A stretch of 64,000 bases of DNA from Ningiella ruwaisensis (GCF_004798935.1 NZ_RAHT01000005.1:1-64000); one strand, 5' to 3'; positions 8,302 to 19,000 are shown, counted from the first letter of the stretch. The notes: a model not told the origin generated them from the letters alone. Numbers and translations: made by a program.

Positions 8302-8315
8302 ACCATATATTGTGT
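8300..8315. promoter_or_regulatory. Predicted NrdR box 1
   Basis: ACACCATATATTGTGT is a near-perfect palindrome matching the 16-base NrdR box. NrdR is an ATP/dATP-sensing repressor of ribonucleotide reductase genes. The centre lies 31 bases (three helix turns) from that of box 2, the usual arrangement. Confidence 0.85.
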
Positions 8316-8330
8316 TATGAATTATAAATA

Positions 8331-8346
8331 ACACAATATATAGTAT
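8331..8346. promoter_or_regulatory. Predicted NrdR box 2
   Basis: ACACAATATATAGTAT keeps the core and left arm of the NrdR box and has one weak base on the right. It directly abuts the first ATG of the nrdG reading frame (8347). This argues that translation starts further in, at 8359. Confidence 0.8.
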
Positions 8347-8358
8347 ATGAGACAATCA

Positions 8359-8844
8359 ATGTTTAACTGTTTTGAACCGCAGGTCGTTTTTCAGGAAGTA
8401 CCGGACGAAATTGCATTAGCATTTACGATCACCGGTTGTACATTGGGCTGCAAAGGCTGTCATAGCACTGATACATGGGACCCACGCGCAGGAATTGAAC
8501 TTAGTGAAGACCTGCTGCAAAACTACATCAGCACGTACAAGCAATACATTACTTGCGTCTTGTTTTTTGGTGGCGAATGGTCACTAAAGCGTTTGCTTGC
8601 CTGCTTGTCATATGTAAAAGCATGCGGACTTAAAAGCTGTCTTTACACCGGCCTTGATGATGTGCCAAGTGCACTAAAACATCAACTGGACTATCTTAAA
8701 ACAGGCGCTTACATCAAAGCATTGGGCGGCCTGGAAAATCCCGAGACCAATCAACGATTTTATCACTTACCCACTCAAACTAATCTTAACTATAAATTTT
8801 GGAAGCGCTCTTATGTTGACCCTACAAAAATCACAAATAGATGA
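8359..8844 (+). CDS. nrdG: Anaerobic ribonucleotide reductase activase NrdG
   Basis: 161 aa. This radical-SAM enzyme makes the glycyl radical on NrdD. The cluster motif CTLGCKGC gives C27, C31 and C34 (CX3CX2C), and FFGGEW near 77-82 corresponds to the SAM-contacting GGE segment. The frame is open from ATG 8347, but that codon touches NrdR box 2 and has no ribosome site. ATG 8359 (MFNCFEPQ) has GAGA upstream and is preferred. The stop lies inside nrdD: the genes overlap by 32 bases, so translation is coupled. The gene order nrdG-nrdD is the reverse of that in E. coli. Confidence 0.87.
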   Translation: MFNCFEPQVVFQEVPDEIALAFTITGCTLGCKGCHSTDTWDPRAGIELSEDLLQNYISTYKQYITCVLFFGGEWSLKRLLACLSYVKACGLKSCLYTGLDDVPSALKHQLDYLKTGAYIKALGGLENPETNQRFYHLPTQTNLNYKFWKRSYVDPTKITNR

Positions 8845-10663
8845 AAAGTTAGCTTTTATTAAGCAATACATTTCAGCTAAAAACGCAGCCGATGGCGCAG
8901 TGCTAGATGCAAATGCTAATGTAACGCATAAAAACATCGCTACTCTTGAAGCTGAATTAATGAAAGATGCATTTATTCAAATCAATCGCGCACAGGTAAA
9001 AAATAAAATTAAAGAGATGTTTGATGCTCAACTTGCCAAAGAATATGAACGTCAAATTACTCAACATGAAATTTATGTACATGACGAAACCAGTCTAAAA
9101 CCCTATTGTGCTTCTATTACACTCTATCCGTTTTTACTGGATGGATTGACACGCTTAGGAGGTGAATCTAAAGCACCACAACATATCGAATCTTTCTGCG
9201 GTAGTTTTGTAAACCTGGTATTCGCGATAAGTGCCCAATTTGCCGGTGCTATCGCGACCGTTGAGTTTTTGATGTACTTTGACCATTTCGCTCGCAAAGA
9301 TTATGGCGAGAATTATTTGAATACGCATTCTCATGAGATCGCAAACCATCTTCAGCACGTGATATATGCCATTAATCAACCGGCCGCTGCCCGTGGCTAC
9401 CAGAGTGTTTTCTGGAACATTTCGCTTTATGATAAATACTATTTTGAGGCGATGTTTGGTCGCTTTGTTTTTCCGGATTATTCCCAACCTCAATGGGAGA
9501 GTGTAGAAAAACTGCAGCGCTTTTTTATGCGATGGTTTAATAAAGAGCGTGAAAAAGCGGTACTGACCTTTCCTGTTGTCACCGCGGCAATGTTAACGCA
9601 GAACGGAAAAGTAAAAGACCGGCAATTTGCCCAGCAGTGCGCGAATGAAATTAGCGAGGGTAATTCGTTTTTTGTTTATCAATCGGATTCACCTGATTCA
9701 CTCGCTTCATGCTGTCGTTTGCGCAACGAAATTACCGATAACACGTTCTCTTATAGCTTAGGTGCAGGCGGCGTATCAACGGGTTCAATAAATGTCATTA
9801 CCTTAAACGTAAATCGCTTGATTCAGCAAGGTAAAAACATAAAAGACAGCGTTAAAAAGATCCACAAGTATCAGTTAGCCTACCGCGCATTAATAGAAGA
9901 ATATTTAGAAGCAGGGGCGCTTCCAGCCTATAGCGCTGGTTTCATTTCATTGAACAAGCAGTTTTTAACCATTGGAATCAATGGCATGGTTGAAGCCGCT
10001 GAATTTTTAGGGATTAAAGTAGGAAATAATAAGGACTATAAAGCGTTTGTAAGTGAACAATTAAAAGCCATTTATTACGCGAATAAAGCAGCGGCACAAC
10101 AATATGGCGTGATGTTTAACACTGAATTTGTTCCGGCTGAAAATTTAGGCGTAAAAAATGCAAAATGGGATAGGCAGGATGGTCTTTGGGTCACGCGAGA
10201 TTGCTATAACTCCTATTTTTATGCAGTTGAAGACAGTCGTGTTAATCACATTGATAAGTTCATATTACACGGTCAAGAAACAACGCGCTATTTGGACGGC
10301 GGCAGTGCTTTACACTTAAATTTAGAGGAACATTTAAGCCGGACCAACGCACTGAATCTGCTCGATACAGCGGCCGCCACAGGATGCAATTATTTTTGCA
10401 TCAATGTAAAGATAACGATTTGCAATGAATGCGAGCATATTGATAAACAATCTCATCTATGTTGCATGAAATGTGGCTCAGATAATATTGATCACGCAAC
10501 CCGTGTGATTGGATATTTAAAGCGCGTTTCAGCTTTCAGCAAAGGGCGACGTGAAGAACATGGAAGGCGACATTATCACCGCGGCATGAAGCCGCTCACT
10601 AAGGATCAAAGCCCCGAACATCTGCATACAGAGCAGGAGTTTGTTTCATCAGATATTGATTAA
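8813..10663 (+). CDS. nrdD: Anaerobic ribonucleoside-triphosphate reductase NrdD
   Basis: 616 aa. Class III enzyme that makes deoxyribonucleotides without oxygen. The E. coli enzyme is 712 aa and starts with an ATP-cone; no cone is visible here, so allosteric control must differ. The DSLASCCRLRNE segment near 297-308 carries active-site cysteines. The C-terminal zinc site is CNEC near 536 and CMKC near 552, followed by the glycyl-radical loop RVIGYL near 566. Fifty further residues, rich in His, Arg and Glu, form a tail. It is translationally coupled to nrdG and followed by a terminator. The upstream sites predict FNR activation and NrdR repression. Confidence 0.92.
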   Translation: MLTLQKSQIDEKLAFIKQYISAKNAADGAVLDANANVTHKNIATLEAELMKDAFIQINRAQVKNKIKEMFDAQLAKEYERQITQHEIYVHDETSLKPYCASITLYPFLLDGLTRLGGESKAPQHIESFCGSFVNLVFAISAQFAGAIATVEFLMYFDHFARKDYGENYLNTHSHEIANHLQHVIYAINQPAAARGYQSVFWNISLYDKYYFEAMFGRFVFPDYSQPQWESVEKLQRFFMRWFNKEREKAVLTFPVVTAAMLTQNGKVKDRQFAQQCANEISEGNSFFVYQSDSPDSLASCCRLRNEITDNTFSYSLGAGGVSTGSINVITLNVNRLIQQGKNIKDSVKKIHKYQLAYRALIEEYLEAGALPAYSAGFISLNKQFLTIGINGMVEAAEFLGIKVGNNKDYKAFVSEQLKAIYYANKAAAQQYGVMFNTEFVPAENLGVKNAKWDRQDGLWVTRDCYNSYFYAVEDSRVNHIDKFILHGQETTRYLDGGSALHLNLEEHLSRTNALNLLDTAAATGCNYFCINVKITICNECEHIDKQSHLCCMKCGSDNIDHATRVIGYLKRVSAFSKGRREEHGRRHYHRGMKPLTKDQSPEHLHTEQEFVSSDID

Positions 10664-10700
10664 TTAGCGCATCACAGGATTAACTAAAGATAGTTATAAA

Positions 10701-10729
10701 AAAGGCGCCGAACAAGTTTCGGTGCTTTT
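10701..10729 (+). terminator. Rho-independent terminator after nrdD
   Basis: GCGCCGAA and TTTCGGTGC form a stem around CAAG, with A's before and TTTT after. It lies 40 bases downstream of the nrdD stop. Confidence 0.75.
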
Positions 10730-10760
10730 CAATTATGGGCAGTTCAGCTCCTGCTTCATT

Positions 10761-11306
10761 TTAAAAGGCTAGCTTCTTAAACGAATACCTTCGTGCCAAT
10801 TTGCTGCCACCTAAAAACCCAAGGTAAGCCGCAACTAGCCAAAACCAACCATTTTGCATATCAATTTGTTGCATCCAGTAGTTAAACCAAACAAAGGCAT
10901 CCACCAGATTTAAAATAGCATTTACAATAAAGTCGACCAGCATATTAATGCTTAAGTTGCTGAAAAACTGACTTAAACTTAAGCTTAGTAAGCCGGCTAT
11001 AAAATTAAATATTTCCAGTGTCTCAATGCAAACGTAGGTCCCAAAAGCCATAACGCCATAAAAGCCGCTGCCAAAAAATAACCACTTATTTAAGAGCATA
11101 TCTTGAGCGCTCGTTTTGTAGAACGGAGTTTTTATCTTTGATTTTTTATGGGTACTTGAGAGATTTTTAAGTGCATTATCGAACGCTTTAGCATCTACGT
11201 TTTGTGTAAGCTTTCCTGAGCGGATCGCTAGAGAAATAATTAAATAACTAAATAATAAAACAGGCAGCGCAGAAAACACCAATGCCCGTAAGAGCTCAAT
11301 AAACAT
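10761..11306 (-). CDS. Integral membrane protein, unknown
   Basis: 181 aa, not recognised. The segments ALVFSALPVLLFSYLIISLAI (8-28), LFFGSGFYGVMAFGTYVCI (about 76-94), ILNLVDAFVWFNYW (about 130-143) and GWFWLVAAYLGFLGG (about 152-167) look membrane-spanning. Basic loops lie between (KKSKIKTPFYK near 55-65). Composition and codon use are like the neighbours. ATG 11306 has only a weak ribosome site. It lies downstream of the GPH transporter gene on the same strand with an 81-base gap, so it could be the last gene of that transcript. Confidence 0.65.
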   Translation of the reverse strand: MFIELLRALVFSALPVLLFSYLIISLAIRSGKLTQNVDAKAFDNALKNLSSTHKKSKIKTPFYKTSAQDMLLNKWLFFGSGFYGVMAFGTYVCIETLEIFNFIAGLLSLSLSQFFSNLSINMLVDFIVNAILNLVDAFVWFNYWMQQIDMQNGWFWLVAAYLGFLGGSKLARRYSFKKLAF

Positions 11307-11387
11307 GTTGAATGCCGCTATTGGGATGTAAGTAGCAAAATGACTATAGCACTAACCTTAGGTTATTTTCTAAGCAAACGCAATTTA

Positions 11388-12836
11388 TCAGATGTCCCCT
11401 CTTAGCTGAATGAGCGCTTGTTTAATTTCATCTGCCTTATCTTCGTCAAGGTCATATTTCCACATCACAACGACGGCTAAACCCGCTGTGAGGATTGGGA
11501 TAATAATATCTGCAATGCGTAATTTGGTCATGGTTTCAACACTTTGGGTCGCAAGGCTTGGGTCAAATCCTACAAAAGAAAGCACCAGCCCGCCTAAAAA
11601 CATGGCAAGCGCCTGACCTATTTTGACCATTAACCAGTAAATAGCAGCAAAAGTTCCTTCTTTTCGCGGCATGCCGTTTTTTAATTCGTCCAAATCGCAT
11701 ACGTCAGCAGTCATACTTAGCATAAGCGTGAATAGCCCTCCTATTCCAAATGACATTAATGGGATGGGTAAGAAGATCATCCATGGATGTTCGGGGTTAA
11801 ATCCATACCATTTAAGCGCGTAGCCAAGCATTGAAATGAGAGTTGAAATAATAAATGCTTTGCGTTTACCTACCTTTTTTGCAAGCCAGGTCACAATTGG
11901 AATGACTAAAAAAGCGGTCATCAGTGCACTGACGGTTCCAAACCAGGCGGGCCAAGTGCCTGTTGAGCCGTAGTCGCCGTCAAACATGTGAAACACAATT
12001 ATGAAATAGGCAAACTGCGAGACCAATTGAAAACCATTAAATACCAAAAATGTGGCGGCACATAATTTAACAAAGCGAGAATTGGAAAATGTTTCGCTTA
12101 TGGAACGAAACACACCTTTTACATTTTCGGCTATGGTTCGAAATGATATCTCTGCCTGATTCTCGATTTTATCGCCATCAATCCCCTTACAAAACAATCC
12201 TGGGACGATGCCCAATACAATGCATATACCAGCAACGTATAAGGAAAGTTCTCTTACGCCTTCTTCTTGCGTTGGAAAAACCTCAGGATTGGCAATTAAT
12301 ACCCAAAACCAGGGTACGATCATCCATGCAATTTGCCCCATAAATTGCGACACCGCCATAAGACGCGTGCGCGCATTGTAATCAGACGTAATTTCATAAC
12401 CCAAGCCAACAAAGGGTGTTGCAAACATGGTATTTCCAATAGTAAATGCAAGAGAAAGTAACAAGAAATACCAAAAATTAAAGCGTTGTGAGTTTTCTGC
12501 GTCCAATTGCCACAAAAGCGCAAACAAAACACCGCTCAGAATAGCGCCAATTACGATATAAGGTCGTCGTCTTCCCCACTGTGAGCGAGTATTATCAGTG
12601 ATAAAACCCATAATAGGGTCTGTGAGTGCGTCAAATAAACGCGGTAAGCCCGTAAGCAACCCGGCTAAAACCGGGTCCATTCCAAAGGCCGTCACCAAAA
12701 AAAAGGCAAAAATACCTAAGGCGGCTGGCAGCAGATTAAGCACTAAGGTGCCCGTTCCATAAAATACTGTTTGTTGCGCTGTTAGTTGACTACGAGAGCC
12801 TCCATGACTGACGGACCTATTGGACGGTTCTGACAT
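11388..12836 (-). CDS. GPH-family sugar:cation symporter (MFS)
   Basis: 482 aa, about twelve membrane segments. The GPH signature PRLFDALTDPIMGFITDNTR at about 45-64, with WGRRRPYI after it, identifies the glycoside-pentoside-hexuronide:cation symporter family (MelB-like), which takes up oligosaccharides or glycosides with Na+ or H+. The next genes upstream on the strand are a TonB receptor and a GH16 glucanase, so laminari-oligosaccharides or glucose are the likely substrates (inference). AAGGA ribosome site before ATG 12836. A terminator-like hairpin separates it from the receptor gene. Confidence 0.85.
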   Translation of the reverse strand: MSEPSNRSVSHGGSRSQLTAQQTVFYGTGTLVLNLLPAALGIFAFFLVTAFGMDPVLAGLLTGLPRLFDALTDPIMGFITDNTRSQWGRRRPYIVIGAILSGVLFALLWQLDAENSQRFNFWYFLLLSLAFTIGNTMFATPFVGLGYEITSDYNARTRLMAVSQFMGQIAWMIVPWFWVLIANPEVFPTQEEGVRELSLYVAGICIVLGIVPGLFCKGIDGDKIENQAEISFRTIAENVKGVFRSISETFSNSRFVKLCAATFLVFNGFQLVSQFAYFIIVFHMFDGDYGSTGTWPAWFGTVSALMTAFLVIPIVTWLAKKVGKRKAFIISTLISMLGYALKWYGFNPEHPWMIFLPIPLMSFGIGGLFTLMLSMTADVCDLDELKNGMPRKEGTFAAIYWLMVKIGQALAMFLGGLVLSFVGFDPSLATQSVETMTKLRIADIIIPILTAGLAVVVMWKYDLDEDKADEIKQALIQLRGDI

Positions 12837-12859
12837 TACTGATGTGTTCCTTGAGTATC

Positions 12860-12883
12860 AAAACCGGCTTTGCAGCCGGTTTT
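12860..12883 (-). terminator. Terminator-like hairpin between receptor and symporter genes
   Basis: AAAACCGGCT and AGCCGGTTTT form a ten-base perfect stem with a TTGC loop. It ends in only four T's on the minus strand. It could end the TonB-receptor transcript partially, making the receptor more abundant or independent of the symporter. Confidence 0.65.
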
Positions 12884-12932
12884 ATTATCTACCATTAAAC
12901 GCGTTACCAAGGTGTTGCCAAGCTCAGCAACC

Positions 12933-15900
12933 TTAGTTCATCGCGTAGCGAATACCAATTGCGTAGCGAGGTCCAAATTGCGCTGCACTTAAAAACTGCT
13001 CAGTGAAGCGTCCATTGACACGTTCAGTTTCATTGGTGAGATTCACCCCTTCAAAAAATACAGTGATATTTTCTGTGAGGTTGTAGTTAACGCTTAAATC
13101 GACCTGCGTGAATTCTTCCGCAAATTGAGGAGGTACGTCGCTGCTTCCTTGCGCCTGTCCTTGACCAACTAAATATTCATCACGCCAGTTTGCAGTAAGT
13201 TTCACCGACAAGGCGTCGTCTTCGTAAAAAATCTGAAAGTTAGCGGAATCACTTAGTCCAGGCAAAACGGCCTGAGCGGCAAGCAAATATCGATCATAAT
13301 CGACATCACCATCCACCAAGGTGGCGTTTACACCAACACCAAATCCAGTCTCTCCAAATAGATGCTGAACGGCTAACTCAACACCATTAGTTTTACGCGT
13401 ACCTACGTTTTCAGGAGACGTAATGGTCCAGTCTATAAGGGGATCACTCGATGGGTCGGGTAACACCGTTGTACCGTCGACACCCACACCGGCAGCAATA
13501 ATTTCTGCATATATTGCATCATCTGTTGCCTGCTCTCCACGCGCCTGAATTGCCGCCTCTGCTGCGTTCCAGCGTTCGCCTCTGAAAATATCATGCACCC
13601 CCTCGTACTGCTGGATAACTTGTGTGGTATCAATCCAGTCGTCAACATCTTTCCAGAATAAGCCAACAGAAGCATAACTTGCTTCGTCATAGTAATATTC
13701 TAAAGAGAGGTCTAAATTAGTTGATTTAAACGGCAGTAATCCAGGGTTGCCCCTCGCCCCGGTTCTTGCGCCAATCGCGGGGAAGCCGGTGCGGGTTAAA
13801 CCACCAAGTAGCTGACCAAGCTCTGGCCTTGTGATGGTTTGACCTGTAGAGAATCGTGCGACTAATTCATCTGTAACATCCATTCTTAAATCAAGCATTG
13901 GCAACAAGAGATTGTAATCGCCCTCAAAATCAACGGTGAGTACGTCGCCAGCAAAAATGGTGCGCCACTCAGAGCCTCCGTTCCATACTACACGCTCAAT
14001 TACCTGCGTTTCGCCGGGGCTGGTCACATCCGTTTGTTCATATCGAAGACCAAAATTGAGATCAAGATAATAGTCTTTAATCTCAAATTCCCAGGAGCTT
14101 GATAAATATGCAGCTATGGTTTCTTCGTTTACTTCTGAGTTACCTTGATTTATGTAATTATCAATGTCAAAAGTGTTACCAATGGGATTAGTTTCATCAA
14201 AAAATGCAATAGAACGCGCTACCGCCTCTGCAAAATCGTAGGTGTAGGTGTAATTTGGCGAGATGCCATCAGGACCAAAATCAAACTCATCCAGAAACCC
14301 GTCTAAGCTTACTCGTTCAAACATGCTATCTGGAAACACCGCCGTGTTAAAATTGTAGCCTGCAGGTTGAGACACAGCGCTACTGCCGGTAAGCGTTTGT
14401 TCGGTATACTCCACACCAAATTTGAGATCTTTCAAACCAAAATTGGTATCAAGCATCCATTCTCCAGAGAATCGGGCAGAATTGACTTCTGATTCACCCG
14501 GTGATGCGCTGAAAATACCTAAATTTGCGCCAATATTGGCAGGACTTACTTCGTCGCCTTCAAGCCAATTAACGACAAAACTGGGCACTTCCCCATTTCG
14601 AAAATCGTATGATTTATCTCTAAATGCGTTGGTGCCTAAAATCATCAGGCCATCATGTCCAAGACCATCGTCTAGCGTATTGTCCGTTTTACTGGTCGAG
14701 GTGTGTACATCAAACTCAAAACTCAGTGTGTCAGAAAAAAAGTATTGAGCGTTTAAACCCGTTGCGTAAGAGTCGACTTCGTTGGTAACCCGGTTAGTGG
14801 TAAATGATTGGTCATTACCTGCTGAATTATAAAATAACGCTGTACCGTTTTCGTCAAGCTCGTATGCATTGGCATTTCCACCAAAAGAACCATTCCAGAT
14901 CCCCCAACCCAATCCTTCATTTCCTTGAACCGCTCGTGATAAGGTATGATCCAGCGTAAAGGTTAAATCTTCTGTAGCCGCATATTGCAAGGTCAACTGC
15001 GCATTTGTTCTCTCTCGTTGAACATTTTGAATGCCATAGTTAAGGTCTTGAGGCAGAAAGTGTGCAGCAGTCTGAACAATTTCACCTGTTTGGGGATTCA
15101 CCACTCTGTATAGAGGAACAGCATTTCCCTCAGCGTCAAGGGTTCTTCCATCAACGCTATTGGCGAGTCCCGCAGGAAGTGGTGCGGCATTGATAATGGG
15201 TCTTTCAACGCCGTCATCGTCAAGATATGTTGCGCTTGTTTGTGCTTTCCAACCTTGAACACGTGCAGATTGGCTTTGAAAATCCCTGCGCTGGTATGAA
15301 AAGCTCGCAGACACTCCAAAGCGCTCATCTGCAAAGGTGTTGCTATAAATACCCGCTATTTCAGGCGTGACATCGTCATTAACCTCATTGGATGTATCGT
15401 GAATGCCTTTGGCCATCACTGAAAAACGCTGACCTGGATTAGACAGAGGTCGGTTTGTCACGATGTTTACCGTGGCACCTATTCCGCCTGTAGGCTTATC
15501 AGCACGGGCGGTTTTGTATACCTCAAGTGCGCTGACCCCTTCTGAAGACAAATTTTCAAAGTTAAAAGAGCGCGTAAAACCAGTTCCCGCCATTTGTCTT
15601 CCATTTAAAGTGACAAGGTTAAAACCCGGCCCAAAACCTCGCACGGTTATCTGGCTTCCTTCACCGTTTGCTCTGGAAATAGATACACCGGTAATACGAC
15701 CCAGTGATTCGGCCAGGTTTGTGTCTGGAAATTTCCCCATTTCTTCGGCAGAAATGGCGTCTACCACACCATCAGATGTGCGCTTCAAATCGGCAGAACG
15801 AAGCAAACTTCCTTTAATTCCCGATACCGCTATTACTTCCACATTTTCAGCACCGTCATTTTCTTCGCTTTGTTGTTGAGCAAACGTAGGCAAGGCCAGA

Positions 15901-15965
15901 GCAGAGCCCAACAATATAGACATGCTTGTTGCGAGGTAGGTTTTCTTAAAATTCGTATTTTTCAT
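12933..15965 (-). CDS. TonB-dependent receptor, oligosaccharide uptake type
   Basis: 1010 aa outer-membrane beta-barrel transporter. Signal peptide at 1-30 (LGSALALPTFAQQ). The plug starts near 44 (VIAVSGIKGSLLRSADLK), where VIAVSG stands at the TonB-box position, and includes FPDTNLAESLGRITGVSI and the RGFGPGFNLVTLNGRQ segment. The barrel ends in an aromatic-rich strand (RYAIGIRYAMN). The length and plug resemble the long 'Xanthomonas/Caulobacter' receptors that work with carbohydrate-active enzymes. It lies 70 bases downstream of the GH16 lipoprotein gene on the same strand, and both are probably made together to capture beta-glucan fragments. Confidence 0.9.
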   Translation of the reverse strand: MKNTNFKKTYLATSMSILLGSALALPTFAQQQSEENDGAENVEVIAVSGIKGSLLRSADLKRTSDGVVDAISAEEMGKFPDTNLAESLGRITGVSISRANGEGSQITVRGFGPGFNLVTLNGRQMAGTGFTRSFNFENLSSEGVSALEVYKTARADKPTGGIGATVNIVTNRPLSNPGQRFSVMAKGIHDTSNEVNDDVTPEIAGIYSNTFADERFGVSASFSYQRRDFQSQSARVQGWKAQTSATYLDDDGVERPIINAAPLPAGLANSVDGRTLDAEGNAVPLYRVVNPQTGEIVQTAAHFLPQDLNYGIQNVQRERTNAQLTLQYAATEDLTFTLDHTLSRAVQGNEGLGWGIWNGSFGGNANAYELDENGTALFYNSAGNDQSFTTNRVTNEVDSYATGLNAQYFFSDTLSFEFDVHTSTSKTDNTLDDGLGHDGLMILGTNAFRDKSYDFRNGEVPSFVVNWLEGDEVSPANIGANLGIFSASPGESEVNSARFSGEWMLDTNFGLKDLKFGVEYTEQTLTGSSAVSQPAGYNFNTAVFPDSMFERVSLDGFLDEFDFGPDGISPNYTYTYDFAEAVARSIAFFDETNPIGNTFDIDNYINQGNSEVNEETIAAYLSSSWEFEIKDYYLDLNFGLRYEQTDVTSPGETQVIERVVWNGGSEWRTIFAGDVLTVDFEGDYNLLLPMLDLRMDVTDELVARFSTGQTITRPELGQLLGGLTRTGFPAIGARTGARGNPGLLPFKSTNLDLSLEYYYDEASYASVGLFWKDVDDWIDTTQVIQQYEGVHDIFRGERWNAAEAAIQARGEQATDDAIYAEIIAAGVGVDGTTVLPDPSSDPLIDWTITSPENVGTRKTNGVELAVQHLFGETGFGVGVNATLVDGDVDYDRYLLAAQAVLPGLSDSANFQIFYEDDALSVKLTANWRDEYLVGQGQAQGSSDVPPQFAEEFTQVDLSVNYNLTENITVFFEGVNLTNETERVNGRFTEQFLSAAQFGPRYAIGIRYAMN

Positions 15966-16035
15966 ATTAAGTCTACTTATTTATTGGCTATTGTATGTTT
16001 AGGGCGAAAGCGTAAAACCGTTCGCCCTAAGGCCC

Positions 16036-19000
16036 TTATTGCTGTTGTTTAACACTCACATCATCAATGTAAACGCCACCCACTTCAGCTCCCATGTCAA
16101 ATAGGATGCGACTGTTTTCATCGCCAAAAGGAATACTTTCCCCTGTCGAAATGGTGGTAATGGTGTAATTGAATGTTTGCCAATCTGTGGTTAGCTCAAC
16201 GGTTTCGGTAGCGGCATAAAACGGCGCTGCATTTAACCCCAGTCCTGCCAGCATGGAACGAGCGACCGTCGCCTTCGCTCTGAAACTTACCGTATAAGAG
16301 GTGCTTGGGCTTAAGGTCATCACTTGACTTAAATTAACCGCCCAGGGATCGCCAGCGCTGGTCACATCAACAAAGTAAACTGAGTTACCATCGTCATCGA
16401 TGATGTTGTCTGGGCCAATCGCGCCCGTCCAGGAATCGACATTTTCAAAGCTCCCGTTTATGACAAGCTCTGGTGCATCGGCAGGAATAAGCTCGACACT
16501 CACATCATCAATGTAAACTTCCCCCACTTGAGCACCCATGTCGAATAACACACGACTATTTTCATCACCGAAGGGGATAGACTCACCATCGGAAATAGTT
16601 TCAATCGTAAGGGTGTAGGCTTGCCATTCGCTAGAAAGCGAGACTTCTTCAGAATTGGCATGCCATGGCGCTGCATTCAAACCAAGCCCTGCAAGCATTG
16701 TTCTGTCAACATTCGATCGCGCTCTGAAGCTCACCGTATAAGTGCGGGAGGGTTCGAGGGTCATGACCTGACTTAAGTTGACAGCAAAGGCATCTCCTGC
16801 TGATGTGACATCAACAAAGTACACATTGTTGTCCTCCTGGTTGACAATGTTTTCTTCGCCAATCGCACCAATCCAGTGTTTTTCGCCAAAATCAAAGCCA
16901 TTATTAACTACCAACTGTGGCGCTTTTACCAAACTGATGTCATCTAAAAACACATCTCCCACTTGTGCTCCCAAGTCAAACAACACGCGAGCTTCAGGGT
17001 CGCTAAAGGCATCCCCATTTTCATCAAGTGTGCTAAGGTTCAGAGTAAATGTCTGGTATTCAGTGGTCAGTGCAACCGTTTCGACATCGGCTGAAAAAGG
17101 TGCTGCATTTAAACCAATACCAGCAATGATGTCACGCGCTTGTGATGCTCTGGCCGTAAAACTTAGAATGTAGTTAGTTGCTGGCTCAAGCGCTAAAATC
17201 TGCGATGAATTAACCGACCATGGGTCACCAGCGGCACTAACTTCATTGAAAAGCACGTTGCGTTCGCCATCAGCCATCATCATTCCGCCAGTCCAACCTT
17301 CAGCATCAGTATCAAAAGTACCATTGCTAATAATTTCCTGACCAATTGCATAGACAGGTGCGCTTGGCGTGTCGCCGCCATCATCACCGCCGCCACCGTC
17401 TCCGCCGTCGTCGCCACCATTGTCGCCACCATCGTCACCACCACCAGCGTTACCTGTGACAAATCCGACATTTTTCATTTGTACAACAGCGCCTTCGCCC
17501 GTTGTAAAGCCAGGGAAAACGAATATAGCGTCTACTTGAGGTGTGTTGGTCAGGCCGGCGCTTACCAAATTTGATACAGGTATTGAGTAGCGTTTCCATT
17601 CTCCCACTACGGGCGCACCCTCAGGCAGGTTTGCGAGCTGAAATTCGGCAAACCCTGAACAACATTCACCGTTTTGCTCCACTTTGAGAAGCCATGGTTG
17701 ACCAGATGTTGGCTGCTGAACAACTTTGAGATCGAATTCCAAAGCGCCAACACCAATAAAGTTTGTAATATCAACCTGTTCACTGGCGCTGCGAGTTTCA
17801 AAGCCTACCACTGCGTTAGGCGCAACAATTGAAAATTGAGCAACGTTTTCACCTTCGTCTTCAACGATCTCAAACGTCGCATTAGGTGCATCAAAAATGT
17901 TCAAAGCCCAAGGTGCAACGGCTTCACCATCGAATACGGCAATAGGGTCAACATCTGCCGCGCCTTCAAACCGAACATTATCAAGCTGAACGATTGCTCC
18001 ATTTCCTGTAGTAAATCCGGGAAAGACAAAAAATGCGTCCACTTGAGTGGGAGAAAGCCCAGCGGAAATTAAATCCGCCACAGGAATGGAATATGAAATC
18101 CATTCGCCAACAACAGGCGCACCTTCTGGTAAATCAGCAAGAGGAATTTCTGCAAAATTTGAGCAGCATTCTCCGTTTTGTTCCACTTTAACTAGCCATC
18201 CCGCACCAGAACTTGGTTGCTGAATAACTCGCACATCAAATTTTAAAAAGCCCGATCCTGCCAAGCTTGAAATATCAAAGCTAGCGCCGCCTGACGGCAA
18301 ACGGGAGTCAAAGCCTGTTACCGCAGCATCCCCCGTTGTCGTAAATTGCACATATACATTGCCGTCGTCTTCAGTGATGACTTCTGCACTTGAGTTACCG
18401 TCGCAGCATGCATTAATTTGCCAGCTATCTCCCAATGCGTCTGAAAAGATTTCAATGCTTTCACCACCAGCGCCAGTAAGTGGAGGATTTGGTGCCTCAC
18501 CCTCGCGAAGTGCAAAGGCATTTGATTCGAATCCATTGATGGTTGCATCACCCTCAATTAGTTGATCGTAACCTGAGCGAATAGTCGCACATCCTTTACC
18601 CGTAATCGGATCTGCGGCACACTCGTAAACACGCACATAATCAATTACAAAAGACTGACCGTTTTGAAATGCATCAGCATCAATACCGAGCTCATTAACG
18701 TTTTCCGGCCAGTTTCCACCTACCGCAAGGTTGAGGATTAAATGAAAATCCTGATCAAACGGAGCATCCGTCCAGAAAATCTCGAGTTGCCCTGTATTTC
18801 GATCAATATATTCTGTATACCAGCCCCTATGCGTAATAAACTGGTTGCCTGTTTCCGGCGCAGGCTCCGTTAATTCAGTGCGTCGCTGAGTCGCATACAA
18901 AAAGTCATCTACGTACCATCTTATTTCACCCTCTTCCCACTCGATGGCATAAGTATGAAAATCATCTGCCGGATTTGTCCCTTCAGGGAATTTAAACTCC

